From: Bacilli bacterium
GTDB taxonomy: Bacteria > Bacillota_I > Bacilli_A > RF39 > UBA660
Reading direction: 5' to 3'
Assembly (NCBI GenBank): GCA_900772415.1
Contig: CAAHEC010000063.1
Span: 124,001-188,000 of the forward strand
DNA: 64,000 nucleotides
The position numbers and the translations under genes were made by a program. The notes under the pieces were generated by a model. It saw only the letters and a program-made list of their open reading frames with translations, made no database searches and was not told the DNA's origin. Shown here in pieces: positions 1 through 9,700 of this stretch; within the stretch, counting starts at the first letter, position 1; each line of letters starts with the position of its first letter.

Positions 1-136
1 CATTAAATGCTTTTAAAACTTTCAAACTATTTATATCACACATATCATCTATTTTTTTAAATTCTTCAGTTAGGCTTTTTTCTGCTTTTAATACCAAGTT
101 TTTTGCCTTATCACTTATACCAAATTCATTATACAT
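1..136 (-). CDS. Aluminium-resistance / methionine gamma-lyase-like protein (N-terminal fragment, runs off window)
   Basis: Only the first 45 codons are present; the gene continues past base 1. The reading frame begins at ATG 136 behind an AGGAGTT ribosome site and reads MYNEFGISDKAKN, then an acidic helix and SLKVLKAF. This N-terminal pattern (FGI..., a helix with FKKID, then KVLKAF) is that of the COG4100 family of PLP-dependent enzymes, annotated as aluminium-resistance or methionine gamma-lyase-like proteins. The PLP-binding part is outside the window, so the function is by family resemblance only. Confidence 0.55.
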   Translation of the reverse strand, partial: MYNEFGISDKAKNLVLKAEKSLTEEFKKIDDMCDINSLKVLKAFN

Positions 137-164
137 ATTATATCAACTCCTATTTTTATATAAT

Positions 165-905
165 TTACCCGTGATTATATCCGCCATCTACCCTTATTAC
201 TTCGTTTGTTATATAACTTGCATCATCACTTGCTAAAAAGTATATCACTTTAGCTATTTCTTTGGCTTCTGCAAATCTCTTTAAGTAAATGCCATTTATT
301 TCCTCTTTTATATAATCTTCATCTAAATTTTTATTCATATCAGTATTAACCCAACCAGGTGCTACTGCATTTACTCTTATATAAGGTGCTAAATATTTAG
401 ATAGATTATGAGTAAGAGAAATGAGTGCTGCCTTTGATGCATCATAATCTATACTATATTCATAATATGTATCAATCGCGTTGGTAGAAGATACATTTAT
501 AATTACACCACTTTTATTTTTAAGCATATGTTTTCCAACTTCTCTTGATAATATAAAAGGCCCAACTAAATTGACATCTAATACTCTCTTAAAATCACTT
601 ATCTTTTTATCTTCTAATAAAGTATCATTAGAAATTCCAGCATTATTAATAAGTACATCTATCCTTCCATAATAATTAATTATATCATCTACCATTTTTT
701 GTACGGATATTTCATTTGATACATCACACATACAAATCATAACATCAGATGAATATTTTTCTTCTAATTCTTCTTTTAAGGAAAGTGCAGACTTTTCATC
801 ACTCTCATAATTTATTACAACGTTATATCCGTTTTTTGCAAATTCTATGCTAGTTTCCTTACCTATTCCTCTAGAACCTCCTGTTATAAGTACCGTTTTT
901 TTCAA
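165..905 (-). CDS. SDR family oxidoreductase (FabG-like)
   Basis: Short-chain dehydrogenase/reductase using NAD(P)H on a carbonyl or alcohol; substrate unknown. The N-terminus carries the Rossmann dinucleotide site ITGGSRGIG, followed by NNAG, the catalytic Ser in NVSS, and the YxxxK pair in DYDASKAA. The C-terminal VDGGYNHG is typical of FabG-type reductases. Length (about 246 residues) is normal. A longer frame starts at GTG 914, but that GTG is inside the GAGGTG ribosome site; the TTG at 905 (reading MKKTVLITGG) has ideal spacing and is preferred. It lies just downstream of the aluminium-resistance-like gene's start, on the same strand. Whether it is a true fatty-acid FabG cannot be told here: no fab genes are nearby. 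Confidence 0.85.
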   Translation of the reverse strand: MKKTVLITGGSRGIGKETSIEFAKNGYNVVINYESDEKSALSLKEELEEKYSSDVMICMCDVSNEISVQKMVDDIINYYGRIDVLINNAGISNDTLLEDKKISDFKRVLDVNLVGPFILSREVGKHMLKNKSGVIINVSSTNAIDTYYEYSIDYDASKAALISLTHNLSKYLAPYIRVNAVAPGWVNTDMNKNLDEDYIKEEINGIYLKRFAEAKEIAKVIYFLASDDASYITNEVIRVDGGYNHG

Positions 906-935
906 GAATAACACCTCATCTCAATGATATTATAG

Positions 936-962
936 AAAAAAAATACACTATTTACAAGTGTA
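936..962 (-). terminator. Intrinsic terminator after the DUF2974 gene
   Basis: The inverted repeat TACACT...AGTGTA with a 7-base loop is followed on the minus strand by eight Ts. It ends the minus-strand transcript of the gene that stops at 967. Confidence 0.7.
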
Positions 963-966
963 ATTT

Positions 967-2082
967 TTATTTAAAATTATTTATATCAATATCTTTTATT
1001 TCTTTAAGTTTTTCTTTAATAACTAACTTTTTATCATTTATTATATTATTTCCAAATTCTCCTATCAATAGTTTAAAATAATTATTAATTAAAATCTTAG
1101 TTTCTTTTGAAAAATAAGTTAAATTCTTCAAAAGAACACTTGCTGACTTTATCTTATTTTCCTTTATATCATCCGTTGTTTTTATACCAGACTTAATAAA
1201 AATATTAAAAACATCATTAATTATTTGTCTTCGTTCTTCTTTAGCTGTTTTTTTAAGCCAAGTTTTTATTGAAATTGCAAGATCCTTACTTAAACTAGAT
1301 TCTTCACATCTTAATAAGTGGTCATCTTCTACTATCCAACTTGATATTTCGTGTTGCATAATTCCTATTGCATCACTTTTAATTACATTTAGATTTTCTT
1401 GATAAAGTAAAACTCCTACTATACTATAATTAGGTATTATGTTAACAAGTCTATCTTTAATCATATCGTAATCCATGGATTTAAATATGTCGCCTGGGAT
1501 TCCTGGCCCATCAAATGAGTATATTTTCTTTATCTTACCCTTTTTAGACGGAAGAAGTCTAAGTGCTGATACCAATGCTAAATTTCCACCCTTAGAATGT
1601 CCACATAAATAAATGTTACAATTATTTTTATTTAACGTATCACTTACGTATTTGCTCGCGATTAGATGAGACTTAGTTGGATATTCATAAGATAGTGCAA
1701 AATCTTCCTTCCAACCTATAAAAGTGTTATCAGTTCCTTCAAAGCTTATTACAACATCATTATTTAAAAGTTTTAAAGATAATACGCCAACTTGAACATC
1801 ATCTGTTAATATGTATTTATAGTTAAACATGGTTATGTCTTTATATCTTTTTTTATCATACATTAAGGATAACAACTTATAAGCCGTCTTTACTGAATCT
1901 CCTAAATTAGATGCGTCATAATTTTTTAAACTTAATCCTATATCATAGATTAATCCATCTTTAAAATTTGATAAGTCAAGGTAAGAAAGATGAGAAAATA
2001 TAAGCATATCAAGTTCGCCAAGTGCTTTTTCACCAAAATCATAATTTCCATATTTATTAACATAATCAAATATCTTTTCCAT
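967..2082 (-). CDS. DUF2974 (Mbeg1-like) alpha/beta hydrolase
   Basis: A 371-residue lipase-fold protein. The nucleophile elbow GHSKGGNLAL sits at residues 161-170, preceded by a beta-strand motif ISFEGTDN that matches the oxyanion region of class 3 lipases. The N-terminal LDMLIFSHLSYLD is characteristic of the Mbeg1-like DUF2974 family. No signal peptide is visible, so it is predicted cytoplasmic. The ATG follows AGGAGAATGTT, a good ribosome site. The substrate is not known for this family; a possible ester or lipid hydrolase role is inference. Confidence 0.75.
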   Translation of the reverse strand: MEKIFDYVNKYGNYDFGEKALGELDMLIFSHLSYLDLSNFKDGLIYDIGLSLKNYDASNLGDSVKTAYKLLSLMYDKKRYKDITMFNYKYILTDDVQVGVLSLKLLNNDVVISFEGTDNTFIGWKEDFALSYEYPTKSHLIASKYVSDTLNKNNCNIYLCGHSKGGNLALVSALRLLPSKKGKIKKIYSFDGPGIPGDIFKSMDYDMIKDRLVNIIPNYSIVGVLLYQENLNVIKSDAIGIMQHEISSWIVEDDHLLRCEESSLSKDLAISIKTWLKKTAKEERRQIINDVFNIFIKSGIKTTDDIKENKIKSASVLLKNLTYFSKETKILINNYFKLLIGEFGNNIINDKKLVIKEKLKEIKDIDINNFK

Positions 2083-2116
2083 AACATTCTCCTATTAATA
2101 TTATATAATAGAACTT

Positions 2117-2143
2117 AAAAAAGTTAAGTCCAAACTTAACTTT
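2117..2143 (-). terminator. Intrinsic terminator after lemA
   Basis: AAGTTAAG-TCCAAA-CTTAACTT stem-loop with a T run on the minus strand, just past the end of lemA. Confidence 0.7.
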
Positions 2144-2148
2144 CATTT

Positions 2149-2688
2149 TTAAAAATTAACCTTTACGTTAGCCTTTTTTTCTTCATCAATCTTAAATAGT
2201 TCTTTTCTTTCAAAAGAAAACATTTTAGCAACTACGTTAGAAGGTACAGATTCAACTAAATTATTGTATGAAGTTACAGCATCATTATAACTAGTTCTAG
2301 CGTAATTAAGCTTGTTTTCTATATCATTTAAACTATTTTGAAGACTTAGAAACTGAGTATTAGCCTTTAAATCAGGATAACTTTCTGCAAGCATCATTAT
2401 GTTGTTAAATTTTTTATCTACTTCTTCTGTCTCTTCAATACTAAATCCTTTATTGTTGTATGATGATCTTAAGTTAACTAATTCTTCTAAAGTACTTGAT
2501 TCATGTTTTGTATAACCTTTTACTGTTTCTACTATGTTTGGTATCAAATCAAATCTTTGATTAAGTAAAACATCAATATGTGACTGTCTTTCTTTAACCT
2601 TATTATTCTTTCTTACAAAGCGGTTATAATCTATTAGTAGAATTCCCGTTATTATTATAACTATTATTAAACATATATTTATTATCAT
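2149..2688 (-). CDS. lemA: LemA family membrane protein
   Basis: A 179-residue protein with one N-terminal membrane helix (residues about 2-22) and the LemA signature after it: QRFDLIPNIVETVKGY, then the helical repeats LVNLRSSYN and the late LVESVPSNVVAKMF. The length is usual for LemA. The short spacing (15 bases) from the upstream XRE-membrane regulator suggests one transcript, ended by the hairpin at 2117. The biochemical role of LemA proteins is unclear; they are inner-membrane proteins with the bulk outside. Confidence 0.88.
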   Translation of the reverse strand: MIINICLIIVIIITGILLIDYNRFVRKNNKVKERQSHIDVLLNQRFDLIPNIVETVKGYTKHESSTLEELVNLRSSYNNKGFSIEETEEVDKKFNNIMMLAESYPDLKANTQFLSLQNSLNDIENKLNYARTSYNDAVTSYNNLVESVPSNVVAKMFSFERKELFKIDEEKKANVKVNF

Positions 2689-2703
2689 TACTATTCCACC
2701 TCG

Positions 2704-3450
2704 CTATTTAGTTTCTATGGTTACTTTATTTACATAACCATTATCATCATAATCTATAGATACTTCATAATACTGAATATTATAACCACTAAACGTTTGA
2801 ATCATATTTTTTGTTTGTTTAATGTTATCTGGATCAGTTCCGTATGATGTATTATCAAATACAAGTTCAACTAAATGATCTTTTTCAGTTTTATTTTTAT
2901 TTATTATATTATCAATTAGCATAGACACGCTTTGCCCAGGCTGAGTTCCCGAATAAAAAGAGTAATTACTATTAAAACTATTTTTATCAAACTTTAAGTC
3001 TGACTCTTCATTATTTTTTTTAATTTCATCTTTAATTTCTTGTGCTTCTTTTTCGGCTTTTTCTTTTTCTTTCCTTATTTCTTCTTTTATCTCATCTTTT
3101 TTAGCTTTTATATCAGTTCCTATTCTATACACTAAAAGCGATAGTGATGCTATAAAAATAATTATTAATATATATAGAATAAACTTTCTATCACCATTTT
3201 TCTTTTTCTTAGGGCTATCTTCCTTTTTAATATTTACACTTTCTTCTAAAGAAACATCATCGTTAGTAAGCGTATTAACATCAACTTGGAATAACTTACT
3301 CATCATTTGTAATTTATCAATATCAGGTTTTGATTGACCAAGTTCCCATTTTGAAATAGTTTGCCTTGTAACATCAAGTTTTTCAGCAAGTTCTTCTTGA
3401 GATAACAAAGCTTTCTTTCTTAATATAATTAACTTTTCATAAAATTTCAT
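2704..3450 (-). CDS. XRE-family regulator with a transmembrane helix and extracellular domain
   Basis: Residues 1-65 form a Cro/CI helix-turn-helix (LSQEELAEKLDVTRQTISKW). A lysine-rich linker and one membrane helix (FILYILIIIFIASLSLLVY) follow, then a charged coiled coil of Lys/Glu repeats and a C-terminal 80-residue domain placed outside. This is a one-component membrane-bound DNA-binding architecture. The longer frame from GTG 3459 puts the start only three bases from AAAGGAG; ATG 3450, giving the normal MKFYEKLI start, is preferred. It is upstream of and probably co-transcribed with lemA. The signal it senses is unknown. Confidence 0.75.
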   Translation of the reverse strand: MKFYEKLIILRKKALLSQEELAEKLDVTRQTISKWELGQSKPDIDKLQMMSKLFQVDVNTLTNDDVSLEESVNIKKEDSPKKKKNGDRKFILYILIIIFIASLSLLVYRIGTDIKAKKDEIKEEIRKEKEKAEKEAQEIKDEIKKNNEESDLKFDKNSFNSNYSFYSGTQPGQSVSMLIDNIINKNKTEKDHLVELVFDNTSYGTDPDNIKQTKNMIQTFSGYNIQYYEVSIDYDDNGYVNKVTIETK

Positions 3451-3566
3451 ATAAAACACTTTCTCCTTTTTTCAAATTTAAATTTGATGACAATAGATTA
3501 CCATTTAGCCTTATTTAAGTCTAGCAATTTAAGATGGAATTTTGTCAATTTATTTTAACATTTGTG

Positions 3567-5876
3567 TTAAAATTGCCAATTTCTTATTTCTTCTAAATCT
3601 TCCCCATATTCTTTAATATAATTATTATGTTCTTCTATCTTTTTATTCATATCACTAATTATTTTTTCACCTATATTACCTAAATCTAGGTTATTTACAG
3701 CATCTATTACTAAGTTAAATCTATCTATCTTGTTTTTAACCCTCATATCAAATGCAGTTGTAATAGTTCCTTCTTCATTGTAACCATGAACATGTATATT
3801 ATGATTATGTCTAAAGTAAGTTAATTCATGAATTAATGTTGGGTAACCATGAAATGCAAAAATAATTGGTTTGTCTTTAGTAAATAAATAATCATATGCT
3901 ATATCATTTAAAGCATGTGGATGGTTAGTTGTAGAATCTAACTTCATTAAATCAACAACGTTTATAAATCTTATTTTTAAATCTGGCAAATAAGACTTTA
4001 GTATCTTTGTTGCTGCGATTGCTTCAACTGTTGGAGTATCACCTGCACAAGCCATTATTAAATCTGGATTAGCGTCGTTGCTAACAAAATTCCATATACC
4101 AATACCATTAGTACAATGTCTTACGGCATCATCCATATTAAGCCACTGATAAGATGGATGTTTTGATGCTATAACAACGTTTACGTAATTCTTACTTTTT
4201 AAACAGTGGTCCATACAAGATAACAAACAGTTAGAATCCGGAGGTAAATATATTCTAATAACATCTACCTTTTTATTTGCAATATGATCCATAAAACCTG
4301 GATCTTGGTGAGTAAAACCATTATGATCTTGTTGCCATACGTTTGATGCTAACAAGAAGTTAAGTGATGAAATAGGTTTTCTCCAAGAAATTTCATTACA
4401 TACTTTAAGCCATTTAGCATGCTGTGCTGCCATTGAATCAACAATTCTTATAAACGCTTCGTAGCTAGCAAAAAATCCGTGTCTACCAGTTAAAAGATAA
4501 CCTTCTAGCATTCCCTCACACATATGTTCTGAAAGCATTGAGTCCATTACTCTACCATCTTTAGATAAATATTCATCATTTTCTTTTATGTCTAATTGCC
4601 AGTCTCTATTAGTTACATCAAAAACATCATATAACCTGTTTGACATGGTTTCATCTGGTCCAAAGATTCTAAAGTTTTTATTTTCTTTATTAAGAGAAAA
4701 TATATCTTTTATAAATGAACTTAACACAAGCATATCTTGCTTTTTAACACCGCCAGGATAAGGAATATCAACTTTATAATTTCTAAAGTCAGGCATAATT
4801 AAATCTTTTCTTAAGTACCCTCCATTAGTATATAAACTTGATCCCATGCGTTTATCACCTTTTGGACAAACACTTTCATACTCTTTTTTTAGTCTTCCAT
4901 TAGAATCAAATAATTCTTCTGGTTTATAACTTCTAAGCCAATCTTCAAGTATTTTAATATGTTCTTTTTTGTCCATAGAAACAGGAACTTGGTGTGCTCT
5001 AAAAGAGCCCTCTATATTTTTACCATCAACTTCTTTTGGGCCCGTCCAACCTTTAGGAGTTCTTAAAATAATCATTGGCCATTTTGGTTTTTCATCATCA
5101 TTTGATTTCTTGATTTCTTTAATGTCTTTAATTACTTCATCCATCGTTGAGGCCATTTTTTTATGCATTAAAATTTCGTCGGAGCCTTCCACTAAATAAG
5201 CTTTATATCCACATCCATAAAAGAAACTAGCAAGTTCTTCATTACTCATTCTAGAAAAAATAGTTGGATTACTTATTTTATAACCATTTAAATGAAGGAT
5301 AGGTAGTACTGCACCATCAGTTTTCTTATTTAAGAATTTTATTCCGTGCCAGCTTGTTGCAAGAGGACCTGTTTCTGCTTCTCCATCTCCTACTACGCAC
5401 GCTGCAATTAAATTTGGATTATCAAAAACTGCTCCAAAAGCATGACTAAGTGAATAACCCAATTCTCCTCCTTCATGAATTGAACCTGGTGTTTCTGGTG
5501 CAACATGACTTGGAACACCACCTGGAAATGAAAATTGTTTAAATAACTTTTGCAAACCTGCTTCATCCTGAGTAATATTAGGATACTTTTCGGTATAACT
5601 ACCTTCTAAATAGGTATTAGCAATCATAAAATTACCACCATGACCTGGGCCTGATATATAAATCATATCTAAATCATATTTATTAATTACCCTATTTAGA
5701 TGAGTATAAATAAAGTTTTGTCCTGGGACAGTTCCCCAGTGACCTACTATTTTCTTTTTAATGTCTGATGCTTTAAGCGGTCTTTTTAAAAGTGGATTAT
5801 CAAGCAAATAAAGTTGGCAAGCTGATATATAATTAGCCGCTCTAAAATAGCCATCTAATCTTTCTAATTCTGTCAT
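3567..5876 (-). CDS. xfp: Xylulose-5-phosphate/fructose-6-phosphate phosphoketolase
   Basis: ThDP-dependent enzyme that cleaves xylulose-5-P or fructose-6-P with phosphate to acetyl phosphate plus glyceraldehyde-3-P or erythrose-4-P: the key step of heterolactic or bifid-type sugar fermentation in the cytoplasm. Family motifs are intact: GPGHGGNF (about 77-83), [17 protein letters not shown], the ThDP/Mg site GDGEAETG (163-170), and the C-terminal EEIRNWQF close to the usual EIRNWKW ending. The 769-residue length is normal (about 790). ATG follows AAAGGAGG and an extended -10 (TGGTATAAT) at 5906. It is transcribed alone, with a weak hairpin over its stop codon. Confidence 0.95.
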   Translation of the reverse strand: MTELERLDGYFRAANYISACQLYLLDNPLLKRPLKASDIKKKIVGHWGTVPGQNFIYTHLNRVINKYDLDMIYISGPGHGGNFMIANTYLEGSYTEKYPNITQDEAGLQKLFKQFSFPGGVPSHVAPETPGSIHEGGELGYSLSHAFGAVFDNPNLIAACVVGDGEAETGPLATSWHGIKFLNKKTDGAVLPILHLNGYKISNPTIFSRMSNEELASFFYGCGYKAYLVEGSDEILMHKKMASTMDEVIKDIKEIKKSNDDEKPKWPMIILRTPKGWTGPKEVDGKNIEGSFRAHQVPVSMDKKEHIKILEDWLRSYKPEELFDSNGRLKKEYESVCPKGDKRMGSSLYTNGGYLRKDLIMPDFRNYKVDIPYPGGVKKQDMLVLSSFIKDIFSLNKENKNFRIFGPDETMSNRLYDVFDVTNRDWQLDIKENDEYLSKDGRVMDSMLSEHMCEGMLEGYLLTGRHGFFASYEAFIRIVDSMAAQHAKWLKVCNEISWRKPISSLNFLLASNVWQQDHNGFTHQDPGFMDHIANKKVDVIRIYLPPDSNCLLSCMDHCLKSKNYVNVVIASKHPSYQWLNMDDAVRHCTNGIGIWNFVSNDANPDLIMACAGDTPTVEAIAATKILKSYLPDLKIRFINVVDLMKLDSTTNHPHALNDIAYDYLFTKDKPIIFAFHGYPTLIHELTYFRHNHNIHVHGYNEEGTITTAFDMRVKNKIDRFNLVIDAVNNLDLGNIGEKIISDMNKKIEEHNNYIKEYGEDLEEIRNWQF

Positions 5877-5905
5877 AAATTAACCTCCTTTCCATTCTAA
5901 TTATG

Positions 5906-5914
5906 ATTATACCA
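5906..5914 (-). promoter_or_regulatory. Extended -10 promoter element of xfp
   Basis: On the minus strand TGGTATAAT, a perfect -10 hexamer with a TGN extension, lies about 30 bases upstream of the xfp ATG, between the TetR terminator and the AAAGGAGG ribosome site. Confidence 0.5.
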
Positions 5915-5920
5915 TACATA

Positions 5921-5946
5921 AAAAAAGAAGACATCAAAAATGTCTT
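5921..5946 (-). terminator. Intrinsic terminator after the tetR-like gene
   Basis: AAGACAT...ATGTCTT stem with a 5-base loop and a T run on the minus strand, 8 bases past the TetR stop codon. It separates TetR from xfp. Confidence 0.75.
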
Positions 5947-5953
5947 ATTTTTT

Positions 5954-6568
5954 CTATTTTTCTTTAAGCAATAATTTTATAGCATCAAATAAATATGGTT
6001 TATATAAATCTATTTTAAGAGGTTGTCTATTTATTATTGAATTAAAACAAGTTGAACTTACAAGTTCTATTATCATATATAGTGTAACTTCTGGATTTTT
6101 TAAATTTACATTATTCTTCTTTATTCCTTCTATAAATAGTTCCTTAAGACCTAATGCATTATCCATCGTTATTTTGCTTACTTTTTCATTATATAATCCA
6201 AATGATAAGTTTTTACTTATAAACTTAAGAAGTAATCTATTTTTATTTAGTTCATCTATAACATAATTAATAACAAAAATAATTTCATCTTCAAAATTTG
6301 TTATGGTCTGTTTTTTTAATGCATTAACGGCTTTTTCAAATAATTGTTTACTTTTTCTTATTATTAACTGATTTTCAACTTCATATTTATCTTTAAAATA
6401 TAAATAAAACGTTCCCTTAGCGGTTCCTGCGTTTTCTGTTATTTCTTGCACTGACGTATTTTTAATGCCTTTTTTAGTGAATAAATTAAAAGAAGATTCT
6501 AAAAGTTTTTGTTTTTTTTCTTGTTTTTTTTCTTCTTTTTTTCTTCCTTTTATAATATGATCATCCAT
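5954..6568 (-). CDS. TetR/AcrR family transcriptional regulator
   Basis: A 204-residue repressor. The N-terminal helix-turn-helix reads FTKKGIKNTSVQEITENAGTAKGTFYLYFKDK, the textbook TetR DNA-binding pattern, after a Lys/Glu-rich tail of about 20 residues. The C-terminal helical ligand domain is not recognisable to a specific ligand. It is divergent from the MMPL exporter gene; two 13-bp palindromes (TGAC-N5-GTCA type) sit over the exporter promoter. It very probably represses the exporter and responds to an exported compound. Confidence 0.88.
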   Translation of the reverse strand: MDDHIIKGRKKEEKKQEKKQKLLESSFNLFTKKGIKNTSVQEITENAGTAKGTFYLYFKDKYEVENQLIIRKSKQLFEKAVNALKKQTITNFEDEIIFVINYVIDELNKNRLLLKFISKNLSFGLYNEKVSKITMDNALGLKELFIEGIKKNNVNLKNPEVTLYMIIELVSSTCFNSIINRQPLKIDLYKPYLFDAIKLLLKEK

Positions 6569-6660
6569 TTTATCACCTTCTTTAAAACTAAATTATCATG
6601 CCAATAATTTAAGTTAAATATAGCACTTAAATAAATCTTAGTCAAATTTTCTTATAAATA

Positions 6661-6689
6661 TTGACTATTAGTCATTTTTTTGCTATCAT
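6661..6689 (+). promoter_or_regulatory. SigA-type promoter of the MMPL exporter
   Basis: TTGACT (6661-6666), a 17-base spacer and TATCAT (6684-6689). The ribosome site AAGGAGG precedes ATG 6732. The -35 box is part of the first TetR palindrome. Confidence 0.7.
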
Positions 6690-6707
6690 ATAAATGACTT
6701 TTGGTCA
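6662..6707. promoter_or_regulatory. Paired TetR-type operators
   Basis: TGACTATTAGTCA (6662-6674) and TGACTTTTGGTCA (6695-6707) share TGACT.TT.GTCA. Their centres are 33 bp apart, about three helical turns. One overlaps the -35 box, the other lies around the transcription start. A half site TTAGTCA is at 6638. Binding by the divergent TetR protein is inferred from position. Confidence 0.65.
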
Positions 6708-6731
6708 TATTATATACAAGGAGGGATTAAT

Positions 6732-9700
6732 ATGAATAAGTTTACTAACTTTATATGTAAGCATAAAACATTAATTTTAATAATTACTTTACTTCTTTTA
6801 ATACCTAGTTTAATTGGAATTAAGGAAACTAAAATAAATTATGATATATTAGTTTACTTACCTAAAGACATTGAAACCATAAAAGGTCAAAACATTTTAA
6901 CAGATGATTTTAACATGGGAGCTTTCTCAATTTCCATAATTGATAATATGGAAGCTAAAGATGTCATTAAGCTAGAAAATAAAATTAAAAAAGTAAAGGG
7001 AGTTAATGAAGTAGCAAGTTTATACGACGTTATTGGAACAAATATTCCAATAGAAATACTACCGGATGAAGTAACTGATAGATTAGCTAAAAAAGATTCA
7101 AGTTTACTTCTTATAACATTTAAAGATGGAACGTCGGAAGAAACAACTTTAAACGCCGTAAGAGAAATTAGAAAACTAACAAAGGAAAATGTTAAAGTAG
7201 CTGGTATGAGTGCTATGGTTTTAGATACCATGGATTTATCTAATAAAGAGATAATATCTTATATAATAATAGCAGTAATATTATGCTTAATAGTCCTAAT
7301 GTTATCACTTGATTCTTACTTAGTACCATTTATACTTTTACTAAATATAGGAATAGCAATATTATTCAACATGGGAACTAACGTATTTTTAGGAAATATA
7401 TCATACATTACAAAAGCAATTAGTGCGGTTTTACAATTAGGTGTTACAACAGACTTTTCTATTTTCCTATATCATAAGTATGAAAACTGTAAAAAGAAAG
7501 CAAAAAACAAAGAAGATGCTATGAAAGAAGCTATTAAAGATACTATAACAGCCGTTACAGGTTCTTCACTTACTACTATTGCAGGTTTCTTGGCACTTTG
7601 TTTCATGACTCTTACGTTAGGAAAAGATATTGGTATAGTAATGGCTAAAGGAGTTTTACTAGGAGTTATTTGTGTTATTACATTATTTCCAGCACTTCTT
7701 CTAATATTTGATAAACAGATAGAAAAAACAAGTCACAAAGTGATACTACCAACATTTAAAAAATTAAAAGATTTTACAATAAAACATTATAAAGCTATAT
7801 TTATGGTATTCTTATTATTAACAATACCTGCTATTATAGGTCAAAGAAAAACCGAAGTATATTATAATCTAGATAGAACTCTTCCTAGTTATTTATCAAG
7901 TTCGGTTGCAAACAAATCACTTAAAGAAGATTATAATATAGTATCACCAGAAATGATATTAATTGACAAAAACATAAGCAATGATGATATAAACGATATG
8001 ATAGATGAAATTAAAAAGATAGATGGAATTGATTTTGCTATTTCATATTCAAGTTTAAGTGATCTTGGTCTTCCAATAGATATGTTAGATAACAATTTAT
8101 CTTCTATGGTAGAAAGTGATAAATACAAAATGGTAATTTTAAATTCAAAATATGATATTGCAACTAAGAAACTAAATGATCAAATAAGCAAAGTTAACAA
8201 GATAGTTAAAAAGTACGACAGCAAAGCAATTGTTGCTGGAGAAGGCCCTTTAATGAAGGATTTAGTTGAAATTAGTGATACTGATTTTAAAAATGTTAAT
8301 TATGCATCTATTTTAGTAATATTAGTAATAATGCTTTTTGTACTTAAATCATATAGCTTACCTATTTTACTTATATGTGTTATTGAGTTTGCAATATTCT
8401 TAAATATGTCAGTTCCATATTACACCCATACGTCTATACCATTTATAGCATCAATAGTAATAGGTACTATACAACTTGGAGCAACAATAGATTATGCAAT
8501 ACTTATGACAACCAAATACTTAGAAGAAAGAAAAACTAAAGATAAAATTAAAGCTATAAAAGCTTCTTTGGATAACTCTGTAAGTTCAATTTTTGTTTCT
8601 GGTATGTGCTTTTTTGCAGCAACATTTGGAGTTGGAGTATACTCTAAACTAGAAATGATTGGTTCTTTATGTTCACTAATTTCAAGAGGAGCTATAATAA
8701 GTATGATAACAGTTATTATGGTACTTCCATCTGTTTTGATAATATTTGATAAATTAATATGTAAAACAACTAAAGGTTTTAAAAAAGGAGATGTTAATAT
8801 GAAAAATAAAAAAACATTAAATAAAGTTATGCAAGCCTTATTAATAGGAATGTTAATTATTCCTCAAAGCGTATTTGCATTAACTAAAGATGAAACTGTT
8901 TATGCAAAGTTTAAAAACAACGGAAAGATTAAGAATGTTACAGTAACAGAGCATTTAATTAATGATGATAAATTAACTAATATAAATGATTTAACTAATC
9001 TAAATAACATCAAAAATTTGAATGGAAATGAAAAATATACCCTAGATAATAATAAATTAACATGGCAATCAAAAAGTAAAAAAGATATTTATTATCAAGG
9101 ATCTTCTAATAATAATTTACCTATAACTTTAGATATAACGTATAAATTAAATGGAAAAATTAAAAAAGCTAATGAGATGAAAAATAAAAAAGGTGATGTT
9201 GAAATCACAATTAAGCTAATTAATAATGATAAGCATTATGTAAATGGAAAAAATTTATATACGCCTTTTGTTTCAGCTTTAACAACTATAGTACCAACTA
9301 AATATAATTCAAACGTAACAGTTAGTAATGGTAAGGTTATTTCAACTGGTACAAACAATGTAATAGCTGCTATTGCATCACCTGGATTATATGAAAGTTT
9401 AGGAATGGAAGAATTAAAAAATTTAGATACTGTAACAATAAAATATACAACAGAAAAATTTAATTTAAACAGCATTTACATTGCATCAACACCTAAAATA
9501 TTAGATTCAAGTGATTTAGATAAGTTAGATAATTTAGATGGTATCTATAGTAAAGTAAATTCTCTATCTGATGCAGCTTATAAAATAGCTGCTGGATCAA
9601 ACGATTTAAAAGATGGTCTAGAAAAATCAAGCAATGGTACAAAGAAAATAAGCGACGGAATAAAAAATGTTTACAGTGGTTCTAACACTTTAACAAATGC

